DNA from: Candidatus Thorarchaeota archaeon
Lineage (GTDB): Archaea; Asgardarchaeota; Thorarchaeia; Thorarchaeales; Thorarchaeaceae
DNA: 64,000 bases
Assembly (NCBI GenBank): GCA_011365025.1
Contig: RDOF01000001.1
Span: 124,001-188,000, forward strand
Direction of reading: 5' to 3'
Both the position numbers and the translations under genes were made by a program. The notes beneath the pieces are model-generated. The model was not told the origin of the DNA. It ran no database searches and worked only from the letters and a program-made list of their open reading frames with translations. Positions 1 through 7,938 of the stretch are shown here, in pieces. Every line of letters begins with the position of its first letter. Positions within the stretch are counted from its first letter, which is position 1.

Positions 1-1064
1 GGTATGGGACCAGGATTATTGGACCCAATTGTGTCGGGGTGATTGACACTCATACACATGTTGATACGTTTTTCCTTCCTGAATACAGATGTGCTAGGCC
101 AAAGGCAAGCAATGTTGCCAATATTGCGCTGGTATCTCAATCAGGGGCGTTTGCTGCAGCCATCGCAGACTGGACCTCGGAGCTTGGTCTGGGTGTAAGC
201 AAGATCATCAGCCTAGGCAACAAATGCGATGTTGATGATGACGACCTTCTATGCTATCTTGGTGACGACCCGTCTACTCAGGTTATTTGTTACTACACAG
301 AGGGCTATGATGGTAACAAGGGACGTTCTTTCTTCAACACTGCGAAAGGAATCACCTCGCGCAAGCCTGTGCTTGTGGTGAAGTCAGGAAGAGGAAGCCG
401 TGCTAAGGCAGCAGCAAGCTCACACACAGGATCCTTGGCAGGATCTGATAGCATAGCAGAAGCTGCATACAAGCAATCTGGTGTCATACGAGCCGATAAT
501 TTCGAGCAAATGTTCGATATGGCAAAGGCTCTTGCAATGCAACCCCCAGCCGAAGGAGACCGGGTATTAATGATTACTAATGGAGGAGGCTTGGGTGTTA
601 TGACCACAGATGCCTTGGAGGCACTAGGACTTGCTGTCCCAAATCCCTCTTCAGACTTGGAAAAGAAGCTTCGGGAGGATTTGCCGGCATATTGTGCCTT
701 TGGGAATCCATTCGATGTGGTGGGCGATGCTGGAGCAGAGAGATACGATGCAGTATTTGGAGAAGCCATAGCCAGTGGAGAATACGATATCTTTGTTGTA
801 GGCATGTTGCTCCAGACGCCAAGCCTGGGCATGGAGATAACCAATATCATTGCGAATTATCAGAAGCAGTCGAACAAGCCATTTGTAGTCATATCAATGG
901 GGGGAGGTTTCACCACAAAGGCAGGAGAGATAATGGAACTAATGGGTGTCCCTACCTTCGCAACAGGGGAGAAAGGTGCTCTCGCTGCAAAGGCTTTGGC
1001 TAGATACGGAGAAATCAGACTAGGGGACAAGTTCAATAAGAGTGCAGGGGCGGAGAAATCATAA
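1..1064 (+). CDS. ADP-forming acyl-CoA synthetase, alpha subunit (5' partial)
   Basis: Alpha subunit of an NDP-forming acyl-CoA (acetyl-CoA) synthetase, which converts acyl-CoA, ADP and phosphate to acid, CoA and ATP. The reading frame is open to the left edge, so the N-terminal CoA-binding domain is missing. The visible part begins with the typical GPNC-VGVID and DTFFLP segments, then the flavodoxin-like ligase domain. The SSHTGSLAG motif (His codon at 423-425) carries the histidine that is phosphorylated in this family. The beta subunit follows 44 bp downstream as a separate gene, the split arrangement known from Pyrococcus. The family is clear; the preferred acyl substrate cannot be read from sequence. 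Confidence 0.93.
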   Translation, partial: YGTRIIGPNCVGVIDTHTHVDTFFLPEYRCARPKASNVANIALVSQSGAFAAAIADWTSELGLGVSKIISLGNKCDVDDDDLLCYLGDDPSTQVICYYTEGYDGNKGRSFFNTAKGITSRKPVLVVKSGRGSRAKAAASSHTGSLAGSDSIAEAAYKQSGVIRADNFEQMFDMAKALAMQPPAEGDRVLMITNGGGLGVMTTDALEALGLAVPNPSSDLEKKLREDLPAYCAFGNPFDVVGDAGAERYDAVFGEAIASGEYDIFVVGMLLQTPSLGMEITNIIANYQKQSNKPFVVISMGGGFTTKAGEIMELMGVPTFATGEKGALAAKALARYGEIRLGDKFNKSAGAEKS

Positions 1065-1108
1065 ATAAGGGGAACCGTCAAGCAAACCAAGAAGGGGTCT
1101 AGCAAGTC

Positions 1109-1855
1109 ATGAAGATTGCCAAACAGATTTTCAAGCAAGCCCTCCAAGAGGGAAGAACCTTTGTTCTTGAACATGAAGCGAAGGATATTATGAAGGCGTA
1201 TGGACTACCGGTGCCGCCTTATGATACAGCCACAACAGCCGAGGAAGCGGCAGAAAAGGCCAAGAAAATTGGATTCCCAGTTGTACTAAAGATACTCTCC
1301 AAGGACATTCTTCACAAGTCAGATGCGGGAGGCGTGAAGATCAATCTGCAGAACGAAGAGGATGTTAGGGAAGCATTCTCAACGATAATGGATAACGCCA
1401 AGAAATATGGGAAGGAGAAAGGCGTCGATGTTGACTTGAGTAAAGGCGTATTCATCTCCGATTTTGCTGACATGGGCACTGAAGTCATTGTGGGTGTCAC
1501 GAAAGACCCTCAGTTTGGACACGCGCTTATGTTCGGACTTGGAGGTATATTCGTCGAGATTCTGAAGGACGTCACCTTCCGATTGATACCCCTCACAGAA
1601 ATTGATGCCCGAGAAATGGTTTCCGAAATAAAGGCAGCAAAGATACTGGAAGGAGCGAGAGGACAGGAACCCCGTGATGTGGATGCTCTGATTGATGTTA
1701 TTATGGCTGTTTCGAAGATGGTTTCCGAGAATCCTGAAATAAACGAGATTGACTGCAATCCCACATTCCTTTACGAGAAAGGGAAAGGCGCACTCGTTGT
1801 TGATGCAAGGATTCTAATTGATAATCCAGACAAAAAAGATCCAGCTACCCATTGA
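1109..1855 (+). CDS. ADP-forming acyl-CoA synthetase, beta subunit
   Basis: Beta subunit of the same enzyme: an ATP-grasp domain protein of 248 residues, the usual length of the free-standing archaeal form. The N-terminal region (EHEAKDIMKAYGLPVP) and the KILSKDILHKSDAGGV segment are hallmarks of the ATP-grasp_5 family; GLGGIFVEILKDVTFR and EIDCNPTF near the C-terminus complete it. It supplies the nucleotide site that receives phosphate from the alpha-subunit histidine. It is probably cotranscribed with the alpha gene. The 3' end overlaps the convergent downstream gene by 11 bp. Confidence 0.93.
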   Translation: MKIAKQIFKQALQEGRTFVLEHEAKDIMKAYGLPVPPYDTATTAEEAAEKAKKIGFPVVLKILSKDILHKSDAGGVKINLQNEEDVREAFSTIMDNAKKYGKEKGVDVDLSKGVFISDFADMGTEVIVGVTKDPQFGHALMFGLGGIFVEILKDVTFRLIPLTEIDAREMVSEIKAAKILEGARGQEPRDVDALIDVIMAVSKMVSENPEINEIDCNPTFLYEKGKGALVVDARILIDNPDKKDPATH

Positions 1856-3041
1856 TTAGCTTGTGAAACAGAATTAGGCTCCTCTTGAAGTCCAAGTCTT
1901 GAAGACCCTTTTCACTTGGATCCTTCATGACGCCCGCCAGCAAGAGCAACAGTGCTACCATCCTAGGCACAAGTTTCGCGTTTTGGAGCAAGAACTCGCG
2001 GCTGCCTGTAGAGTCAACGAGCAAGCCTTCAAGCCTTCGAATGATAAGGGAGAGCTTGTCATCAACGCCTGTTTCTAACTGGAGCTTTCTAAAGAGCGCG
2101 TTTGCCGTTGCTTCATCACGGAAATTCTCTTGAGAAATGCCAATGGTTTCCAAGAGGCTCATCGAGCCTAAAATGATGGAATCATAGTCATTCTCCTCAA
2201 TCCGTGTGACTCCCAGCTCTAAGGCTTTAATCTGAGCCAAAAACTTGAGCGAATTCGTCAGCAAGTTTCTTGAGGCGCTAGGCAGAGAAGTAGCAATTTT
2301 AACAAGGCTTGTTTCATTGGACCGCTCAAGACGGGCCGCCATCGAAGACTCTAGTTTTCTTTCAAATCCGGGCGAGAATGCAATATCTGCGACCTTGGCA
2401 ATCTTAGGGTTGGTGGCGATTCGGCGGATTGCTGTCAGTGCCTTGAAATCATCCAAGGGAGTATAGAAGAGAAGAATCCTGAGAATATCGTATGCTGTTT
2501 CAAAGTCCCCTTCGGTTGTCATATTATGTCCTTGGCTTTTGCAGGAGAATCCACTAAGTAGAACCCAGCAGGAAACAAATCGTTCGCACAATGTTTCACA
2601 TGATTTGGTGTCCGTAAGTCCGTGGTCCTCAAGAAATCTTGCAAGCTTCTCTGCTGCTCCAGCAATTCGTCCTGATGTGTCCCCTCCTACTTGAACCTGT
2701 GATAGGGACAACATAAACTCTCGAGGGTCTCTCGAAGGAGGCCTGAGTTGAAACCCTGGGTCCTCCCGGTTCATTGTCCACCATTTAGAGGTAGAAGTGA
2801 AGTAGTCCAGAACATCAACAGCCCCTGTAAGGTCGGATATATTGGAGGAGGTGCGTCCATCGAGGGTTGTAATCGTTTTGCAAATAGTTTCTATGAAGTG
2901 CGAGAGATGAACTGTGAGTTTTTGACCAGCAAAGACTTGGTCGGAATATCGACTTATGACAGAATCGATATGAGACGCAATCTCAGCTGGAATCGTCGCG
3001 TCAATCAATCCTCGATAAATATCGATTGGGGTCCTAGTCAA
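1845..3041 (-). CDS. Protein of unknown function, mostly helical (398 aa)
   Basis: I do not recognise this family. The protein is 398 residues, predicted largely alpha-helical, with no signal peptide, membrane segment, nucleotide-binding motif or clustered cysteines. It begins with TTG, preceded by a GGTGG ribosome-binding site about 10 nt upstream. It lies 87 bp behind the cis-prenyltransferase gene on the same strand and may be the last gene of that transcript. Its end overlaps the acyl-CoA synthetase beta gene by 11 bp tail to tail. A continuous, well-started frame of this length on the non-coding strand supports a real gene. Confidence 0.75.
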   Translation of the reverse strand: MTRTPIDIYRGLIDATIPAEIASHIDSVISRYSDQVFAGQKLTVHLSHFIETICKTITTLDGRTSSNISDLTGAVDVLDYFTSTSKWWTMNREDPGFQLRPPSRDPREFMLSLSQVQVGGDTSGRIAGAAEKLARFLEDHGLTDTKSCETLCERFVSCWVLLSGFSCKSQGHNMTTEGDFETAYDILRILLFYTPLDDFKALTAIRRIATNPKIAKVADIAFSPGFERKLESSMAARLERSNETSLVKIATSLPSASRNLLTNSLKFLAQIKALELGVTRIEENDYDSIILGSMSLLETIGISQENFRDEATANALFRKLQLETGVDDKLSLIIRRLEGLLVDSTGSREFLLQNAKLVPRMVALLLLLAGVMKDPSEKGLQDLDFKRSLILFHKLING

Positions 3042-3128
3042 GGCTGTATGGCCACCTCTGTTTCTTCAAGAGGGAAGGTTATGAATATCATATAAAATAC
3101 TGTGTAACCCGTGGTTTCCGACTGAAGC

Positions 3129-3899
3129 TCATTGTCCGAAACGTCTTGATCGCTGCTGGTAGGAACGAAGTGCCCTCCAGATGTCAATTCTTCTGACCGC
3201 GGGCCAGTAGATTTGCGCGAAATAGAGCTCAGAGTAGGCAGATTGCCAAAGAAGAAATCCAGAAAGGCGCTCCTCGCCCGAGGTTCTGATAATAAGATCC
3301 GGGTCAGGAACACCGTTGGTGTACAAATGACTCTCTATAATCTCCTCATTGATTTTTTCGGGATTTAGTTCCCCAGCTTGAATCTTCTGCCCTATGGCTT
3401 GAATTGCATCGACCAGCTCAGCTCTTCCTGAATAACCAATGGCAACATTGAGAATATGGTCCTTGTAGTCCATGGTCTCGCGCTCAGCCTGAGCAATGGC
3501 ATTTTGAACCTCCTTTGGCAACAAGTCAACGCGGCCAATAGCTCTGATTCTTACTCTATGCTTGTGTACATCCGGATTGCCAACAACCTCGGAGAATTTC
3601 TCCTTAGCTATGGCCATGATTTCATCGACCTCGGCCTTGTTGCGTTGGAAGTTCTCAATAGAGAATGCGTAGAGTGTACATACCTTGACATTGGCTTCCC
3701 AGAGTATCTTCAGAACTTCCATGACTTTCTGAGCGCCTTTGTGATGCCCGAACCAAGGAACATCCATACCATGTTCTCTAGCATAACGGCGATTTCCATC
3801 AAGAATAATGCCAACATGACGGGGAACGCGGTCCTTGTCCAACTGCTGGTGCAAGAAGTACTCGTACAGTCTGTAGACAGGACCCGCTAGATTCAACAA
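3129..3899 (-). CDS. uppS: Cis-prenyltransferase (undecaprenyl/polyprenyl diphosphate synthase)
   Basis: Adds isoprene units in cis to an allylic diphosphate to make the long polyprenyl diphosphate that carries glycans in the archaeal membrane. The family motifs are all present: RHVGIILDGNRRYAREHG near residue 24 with the catalytic Asp, GHHKGAQKVMEVL, YAFSIENFQR, NVAIGYSGRAELVDA, and the C-terminal PDPDLIIRTSGEERLSGFLLWQ with YFAQIYWP. Length (256 aa) is normal. The start is TTG with GGAAGTG just upstream. A second membrane-lipid theme gene set (geranylgeranyl reductases) lies elsewhere in the window. Confidence 0.95.
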   Translation of the reverse strand: MLNLAGPVYRLYEYFLHQQLDKDRVPRHVGIILDGNRRYAREHGMDVPWFGHHKGAQKVMEVLKILWEANVKVCTLYAFSIENFQRNKAEVDEIMAIAKEKFSEVVGNPDVHKHRVRIRAIGRVDLLPKEVQNAIAQAERETMDYKDHILNVAIGYSGRAELVDAIQAIGQKIQAGELNPEKINEEIIESHLYTNGVPDPDLIIRTSGEERLSGFLLWQSAYSELYFAQIYWPAVRRIDIWRALRSYQQRSRRFGQ

Positions 3900-3970
3900 G
3901 TGACACTTCCCAATTGATGCCAGAAAAGTGGATGTGCCTTAATAGCCTTGATGCTAGGTAAGGCCGTGTA

Positions 3971-4342
3971 CTAAATCATCTGAGATACTTTGTCAGCAGC
4001 TCTCTTCATCTCAAGGAATACCATTCCCAGTTTGGCACTGGCGGTGGTTGAAACAGTCAGACATGCATTCATTCCGGCTTGGACAACAAGCAACCATCCA
4101 TCAACACCCTTAATGTTCACCTGTTCGAGGTTTCCTTTTCCAAGCTCTATTGCAGCCTTCTCACCCAGAGTGAGCATCGCCGCTGTCATCGCAGCAACCT
4201 TGGCCTCATCAACATCTGTCGGCAAGGCAGATACAATGGGGAGTCCTTCGACACTCACTATTGCGCATGCCTCAATCTCAGGTATGCTGCCCTGCAGCTC
4301 GTTCAGCACGCTTTCCAATGTATCTCCACGGCTCTCTGCCAT
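3971..4342 (-). CDS. Roadblock/LC7 domain protein (copy next to the GTPase)
   Basis: Single Roadblock/LC7 domain protein of about 123 residues. The pattern IEACAIVSVEGLPIVSALP, then an alternation of helix and strand with MTAAMLTLGEKAAIELG and WLLVVQAGMNACLTVST, matches the fold of MglB, dynein light chain LC7 and LAMTOR proteins. The ATG at 4342 is preferred over an upstream GTG because it has AGGTGA five nt upstream, and that GTG lies inside the ribosome-binding site. It follows the MglA-type GTPase gene by about 20 bp, so the two are very likely cotranslated. MglB-type proteins regulate MglA-type GTPases as GAPs; that role here is inference. Confidence 0.88.
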   Translation of the reverse strand: MAESRGDTLESVLNELQGSIPEIEACAIVSVEGLPIVSALPTDVDEAKVAAMTAAMLTLGEKAAIELGKGNLEQVNIKGVDGWLLVVQAGMNACLTVSTTASAKLGMVFLEMKRAADKVSQMI

Positions 4343-4362
4343 TAACTTCACCTAATTGATAA

Positions 4363-4926
4363 TCATTTGTACATCCTTTTCAAGATGACCTCTCGTGCTA
4401 TTGCCTGAAAGGCTCTCTTAACTCCTACGCCTTGGACAGCAATGGTCTCGTATATCGGGACATTTCCTCCAAGGCCAAGCAAATCAAGCATCTCGTCACG
4501 GGACATCCTGTTTGGCAAGTCACGTTTGTTCAGCATGACGACAATAGGGATTTCGCGTCCAAGAGCATCGCCCAAGAAGAGCTTTAACTCCTCGAAACTC
4601 TCCGTGTTCTCATCACGCTGATCCGGCGAAGAGTCAGCAACAAAGAGGATTCCATCGGTGCCTTGAAGCACGACCTTTCTCTGGTGTCTGTGTCTCTTCT
4701 GCCCAGCAACAGTGAACACATCGAAGAGCACACGTCCTCCGGCACTCATAGGAACATAGTCAAAGAATAGAGTGCGGTTCGTTTCATCTTCAATCGCAGT
4801 GAACTCACCCTTTTGCAGACCCTCTACTTTTCCATAGAGCCACCTGAGAGCCGTTGTTTTACCGCCAAGGGAAGGTCCGTAGAAGACAAGCTTGAGATGT
4901 ATGCGTCCTTGCGAATCCTTTCTCAC
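4363..4926 (-). CDS. MglA-type small Ras-like GTPase
   Basis: Small GTPase of about 187 residues. The P-loop GPSLGGKTT is at residues 17-25. The switch region TLFFDYVP, the G3 element FTVAGQ (replacing DxxGQ of Ras, close to TVPGQ of bacterial MglA), the segment VVLQGTDGILFVADSS, and the G4 motif NKRDLP follow in order. The extended G3-to-G4 stretch is MglA-like rather than Arf- or Rab-like. The GTG at 4926 is chosen as start because GAGGTGG lies just upstream and the P-loop then sits at the usual distance; a longer frame to 4989 has no such site. It is followed at once by a Roadblock gene and preceded by two more. No lipidation motif is visible. Confidence 0.9.
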   Translation of the reverse strand: MRKDSQGRIHLKLVFYGPSLGGKTTALRWLYGKVEGLQKGEFTAIEDETNRTLFFDYVPMSAGGRVLFDVFTVAGQKRHRHQRKVVLQGTDGILFVADSSPDQRDENTESFEELKLFLGDALGREIPIVVMLNKRDLPNRMSRDEMLDLLGLGGNVPIYETIAVQGVGVKRAFQAIAREVILKRMYK

Positions 4927-5111
4927 ATGACCACCTCGTCCTTGACATTCCGAACGTCTTCCTTGCGCATTCCGTATACCTCGCTTCACTGCATCTGTTC
5001 GAAGGGTCCCTGAACTGGAGCCCCCGCTCTTTGGGCTGACGAGTTAAAACTCAGGTCTCATAAAAGCCTTTGTGGCACAATTCAGGCCTCTGAGATTCGA
5101 CTAAGGTGTTG

Positions 5112-5582
5112 TTACACACGCTCGAGCTCTGCTAGTGCAGACTTGAGATCTTCCTCGTCAAGCTCCTTGTCTTTGCCAGTCGGAGAGATTGGTTCTACTG
5201 CCAGGAACTTGTCGAGTTCATTAGCAAGTTGCACGCCCTGCTTCTTCATAACAAGACGAATCAAACCAATGTTGACCTCTGCCTCAGATACTACGCAGAG
5301 CACGCCTTTGCCACAGGCCGAAGCGAAGATTTTACCCTCGCTGAACTCTGATGTGACAATCTCCAATTCTCCGATTTGGAGGTTCACGCCCTGTTCTTCA
5401 CTGGCGCAGAACACAGCACTAGCAATCGCACCGATGGAGTCCACGTCTACAGGATAGTAGCTCAGTTTACTCACATTGGCAATTGTTAGTCCTGTCTTAT
5501 CAACTAGGATTACTTTCTTGATCCCCTTGTCCTGTCTGATAATCTCGGTCAGGATCTTGTCGAAGGCTTTTGGATCGCTCAT
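5112..5582 (-). CDS. Roadblock/LC7 domain protein with charged C-terminal tail
   Basis: A Roadblock-fold protein of 156 residues. The first about 115 residues follow the LC7 pattern (IKKVILVDKTGLTIANVSKLS, an IGAIASAVFCASEEQGVNLQIG helix, then IFASACGKGVLCVVSEAEVNIGLIRLVMKK). The last about 35 residues are acidic and lysine-rich (KDKELDEEDLKSALAELE), a tail absent from the minimal domain that could act as a binding segment. It sits 17 bp downstream of another Roadblock gene and about 185 bp upstream of the GTPase gene on the same strand. Two or more Roadblock chains may heterodimerise as in LAMTOR; this is inference. Confidence 0.82.
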   Translation of the reverse strand: MSDPKAFDKILTEIIRQDKGIKKVILVDKTGLTIANVSKLSYYPVDVDSIGAIASAVFCASEEQGVNLQIGELEIVTSEFSEGKIFASACGKGVLCVVSEAEVNIGLIRLVMKKQGVQLANELDKFLAVEPISPTGKDKELDEEDLKSALAELERV

Positions 5583-5599
5583 TCCGCTACATCCCCATA

Positions 5600-5896
5600 C
5601 TAGTTCTTCTTGAGGACCACTAATATCAGGCCCTCTTTTTCATCAGGTGCGATATTTATTTGTCCGTGTGTTGTGTCCAACGTGAGGAAGGACAGCGACC
5701 CCTCACGAAGAAGGCGCACCGCATCCAGTGCTTTTCCCACGAGAGAGGTTATGATTGCAGCGATGTTCTCGGTTGTTTCTGGGTCAAGATCACTGCTCAG
5801 CGGCAGACCTTCCATGGTAGTTACTACCACTCCTCGGACGCCATCCTGTGCCTTTAGCTGCGACAAGACTTTCTGTAGCTTTTCTTGACTTATCAA
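5600..5896 (-). CDS. Minimal Roadblock/LC7 domain protein
   Basis: The smallest Roadblock protein here, 98 residues, essentially only the domain: a helix (EKLQKVLSQLKAQ), the strand pair GVRGVVVTTMEGLPLSSDL, a long helix from ENIAAIITSLVGKALDAV, then FLTLDTTHGQINIAPDEKEGLILVVLKK. The only in-frame start is a TTG at 5896 with GTAGG immediately next to it, so translation initiation may be weak. It is the first gene of the minus-strand Roadblock-Roadblock-GTPase-Roadblock series and lies below a structured promoter region (5952-6052). Confidence 0.82.
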   Translation of the reverse strand: MISQEKLQKVLSQLKAQDGVRGVVVTTMEGLPLSSDLDPETTENIAAIITSLVGKALDAVRLLREGSLSFLTLDTTHGQINIAPDEKEGLILVVLKKN

Positions 5897-5951
5897 CCTA
5901 CGGTACTCCGCTGTATCATTTGGGCACTTGCCAAGTCACTACGCCGCAGTT

Positions 5952-5963
5952 GGGTATTTTAGG
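5952..5963 (-). promoter_or_regulatory. Candidate TATA box for the Roadblock/GTPase series
   Basis: Read on the minus strand this is CCTAAAATACCC, an A/T-rich core at about 60 nt upstream of the first Roadblock start. It is the only clear TATA-like element in the 216-bp gap. Confidence 0.4.
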
Positions 5964-5997
5964 ATTACCGTGATGTTGGTTGGGCAGCTGAGCCCGT

Positions 5998-6017
5998 TTG
6001 CGCAATAGATTGCGCAA
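5998..6017. promoter_or_regulatory. Tandem palindromes TTGCGCAA x2
   Basis: The 8-bp perfect palindrome TTGCGCAA occurs at 5998-6005 and again at 6010-6017, start-to-start 12 bp, roughly one helical turn. It lies about 40 bp upstream of the candidate TATA box of the Roadblock/GTPase genes. This is the layout expected of a dimeric repressor or activator bound twice to one DNA face. The regulator is unknown. Confidence 0.5.
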
Positions 6018-6030
6018 TTTGACCGATGGG

Positions 6031-6052
6031 GGTATTACCTTGGTAATATACC
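6031..6052. promoter_or_regulatory. Inverted repeat TATTACC-TT-GGTAATA (operator-like)
   Basis: Positions 6033-6048 form a perfect inverted repeat with 7-bp arms and a 2-bp centre. An almost identical element is found at 8396-8415 upstream of smc. It lies between the end of the vWA gene and the Roadblock promoter, beside the TTGCGCAA pair. Two occurrences of one rare palindrome in promoter regions suggest a shared DNA-binding regulator. Confidence 0.5.
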
Positions 6053-6112
6053 AGCGCCAAGTTCGGAAAAAGAGGGATGAGTGACGCATTGCCGCGCCAC
6101 CGCATCATTGAA

Positions 6113-7744
6113 CTATGCTTCGTCCTCGTCTTCAAACATCTTCTTTGAGCTTCTCTTCATCTGGGCAAGGCTCTCTACTGCGGACATGTCGGCCGCTGCA
6201 GATGGTGCTGCGCCACCGGCCGGAGCTTCTTTCATGCGCTCCTCCTGACGTTGGAGCTCTTCCTCCTCGGAAGCCAAAGCATTGTCAGCCTTTTCCAGCA
6301 TCTGTTGGACTAGCTTCGGAGCTGCAGCTGCATGGGACTTCATTGCAGATCTGAAAGCGGCAAGTCGTTTCTTACCCTTCGCTCTGTCGCCTCCAACAGC
6401 ATCTTCACCAGCCTTCTGGGTAACGAAAGTGGCCCCCACAGTTGGATCCATTGACTTCATGATCTCATCTTCCTTATCTGAAACCCGAAGCTTGGTTGTA
6501 ACAGCACGAACCCTTCGCGCACCTTCGTCATCGGTGTAGGTAACCTGAACCTGAATAGGAATCTCCTTCTCTTTGATCTTGGCTGAAGGTTCCATCTCGA
6601 AGTAGAGTTCATGGTCTTCTCCGACCACACCGATCTTTCCGCCACCTTTCTTTCTAAGCTCATCAAGAACTGCACGAGATGCGCCGGATGCGTCCTTCAC
6701 CCTTACACCTGCGGGAGTTACCAGTTTCACTTCAACATCGCGACCGAGCATTGAAGACCCGGCTAGCTCTGATAAGCTCCTATCAAGCTCGTTTGGTGTG
6801 ACATAGTACATTGTTCCGCCCGTTATCTCAGGCATGAAACCTAGGGTCTTGAGTTCCATCGCACCACCAGATGCAATACCAACAACATCTACGGCAGTAC
6901 CAAGACCTAGAAACCTCTTTCCAACTTCTTCGTAGAAGGTGGCACCAGGAGTGACCTGATAACCTTCTAGAGCTCCTATTCCCTCGTTGGCAAGTCCATC
7001 GGTGAGCAGCACTACACGACCAACATTACGATGCTTGGCTATGACACTGGCCATAGCCACCGCGGGTCCAAGAGCAGTGCCGCCTTGGTCACGCAGAGCA
7101 CGAACATGGCTTTTGAGATTGTCAGCGTTCCTGCCAACAGGAACCAGTTTGATTTTGTCCAAGAGCTTCTTTGTAGCTTCATCAATGTCCTTGAGACTCA
7201 TGAAGGAGTCTGTTGGCAACTCAACGGGGTCACCGCTTGCGAGGTTTCGTGCGATAACGGTGCTCTCAAACTCGATTAGTCCAAACATGGTATCCGGAGC
7301 ATTAGCCGCAAGGCTATCTATTGAAGTTGTGAGACTTCTTTTTACAGCTGAGAGATTCTCTCCAGCCATTGAGCCAGAAACATCGATTAATCCTAGGAAA
7401 GACCTGCCTCCGACATGAACCTCGCCTGTCACTGTATCTGTCACTTCAGGCGGCAGCTCAATGACGAAGTCGGTCTCATCGCCAGCGAAGACAACTTCAC
7501 CCTCGATAACATTTAGAGTTCCACAAAATGGGCATACGAAATGTCGTCCAACTTTCGGATCATCTTTAATCTGATCCACATTCATTAGAAAACCATTGCA
7601 CTTGTGGCAGGCAATAGGCTTTCCGACGATTTTGGTCGTTTCCCGTGCGAGTTCTCCAAACTCAACACGAAGAACATAGGGGACGTCACTCATGACGCCT
7701 TTGGAGGCTGGAAAAGCCTCTGAGCTAGTTTTCAATAAAGGCAT
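6113..7744 (-). CDS. Zinc-finger/vWA protein with Sec23/Sec24-like trunk layout
   Basis: A 543-residue soluble protein. Residues 46-74 form a zinc finger with CHKC (C46, C49) and CPFC (C71, C74). A short strand-rich linker leads into a von Willebrand A domain from about residue 114, with the MIDAS start DVSGSM at 121-126, then FGLIEFESTVIARNL, the GGTALGPAVAMAS segment and VVLLTDG. After the vWA domain come a strand-rich segment (about 330-425) and a helical, Ala/Glu-rich C-terminus. A Cys4 finger followed by a vWA trunk and beta sandwich is the order in COPII Sec23/Sec24; the intact MIDAS is unlike eukaryotic Sec23. Start 7744 has GAGGTC about 9 nt upstream; an internal ATG at residue 18 is less likely. 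It stands between Roadblock genes. Confidence 0.8.
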   Translation of the reverse strand: MPLLKTSSEAFPASKGVMSDVPYVLRVEFGELARETTKIVGKPIACHKCNGFLMNVDQIKDDPKVGRHFVCPFCGTLNVIEGEVVFAGDETDFVIELPPEVTDTVTGEVHVGGRSFLGLIDVSGSMAGENLSAVKRSLTTSIDSLAANAPDTMFGLIEFESTVIARNLASGDPVELPTDSFMSLKDIDEATKKLLDKIKLVPVGRNADNLKSHVRALRDQGGTALGPAVAMASVIAKHRNVGRVVLLTDGLANEGIGALEGYQVTPGATFYEEVGKRFLGLGTAVDVVGIASGGAMELKTLGFMPEITGGTMYYVTPNELDRSLSELAGSSMLGRDVEVKLVTPAGVRVKDASGASRAVLDELRKKGGGKIGVVGEDHELYFEMEPSAKIKEKEIPIQVQVTYTDDEGARRVRAVTTKLRVSDKEDEIMKSMDPTVGATFVTQKAGEDAVGGDRAKGKKRLAAFRSAMKSHAAAAPKLVQQMLEKADNALASEEEELQRQEERMKEAPAGGAAPSAAADMSAVESLAQMKRSSKKMFEDEDEA

Positions 7745-7787
7745 GTAAAATCGACCTCAAAAGTTGTCTGATAATCAACATTTGTGG

Positions 7788-7795
7788 TTTTAAGG
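7788..7795 (-). promoter_or_regulatory. Candidate TATA box for the Sec23-like gene
   Basis: Minus-strand CTTAAAAC about 45-50 nt upstream of the start at 7744, compatible with a short leader carrying the GAGGTC ribosome-binding site. Confidence 0.4.
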
Positions 7796-7872
7796 GTTCG
7801 TCGCAATTAGCAAAGTGAAGTCAACTGTGGCATAAATCCTGCTTTGTTAATCGAAGAACCATCAACGCAGAA

Positions 7873-7881
7873 GATATAAAC
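7873..7881 (+). promoter_or_regulatory. Candidate TATA box for the plus-strand Roadblock gene
   Basis: GATATAAAC, about 60 nt upstream of the ATG at 7939. It lies in the 194-bp divergent region shared with the Sec23-like gene. Confidence 0.45.
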
Positions 7882-7938
7882 GCATCATCTAACAGAACAG
7901 AATAGACGAATTACGCCACCCCTGGAGGATAGGTTGAG

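Noticed and set aside
3038..3313. 91-residue open frame on the minus strand over the end of uppS
   Set aside because: It runs mostly inside the well-conserved cis-prenyltransferase in another frame and has no family features.
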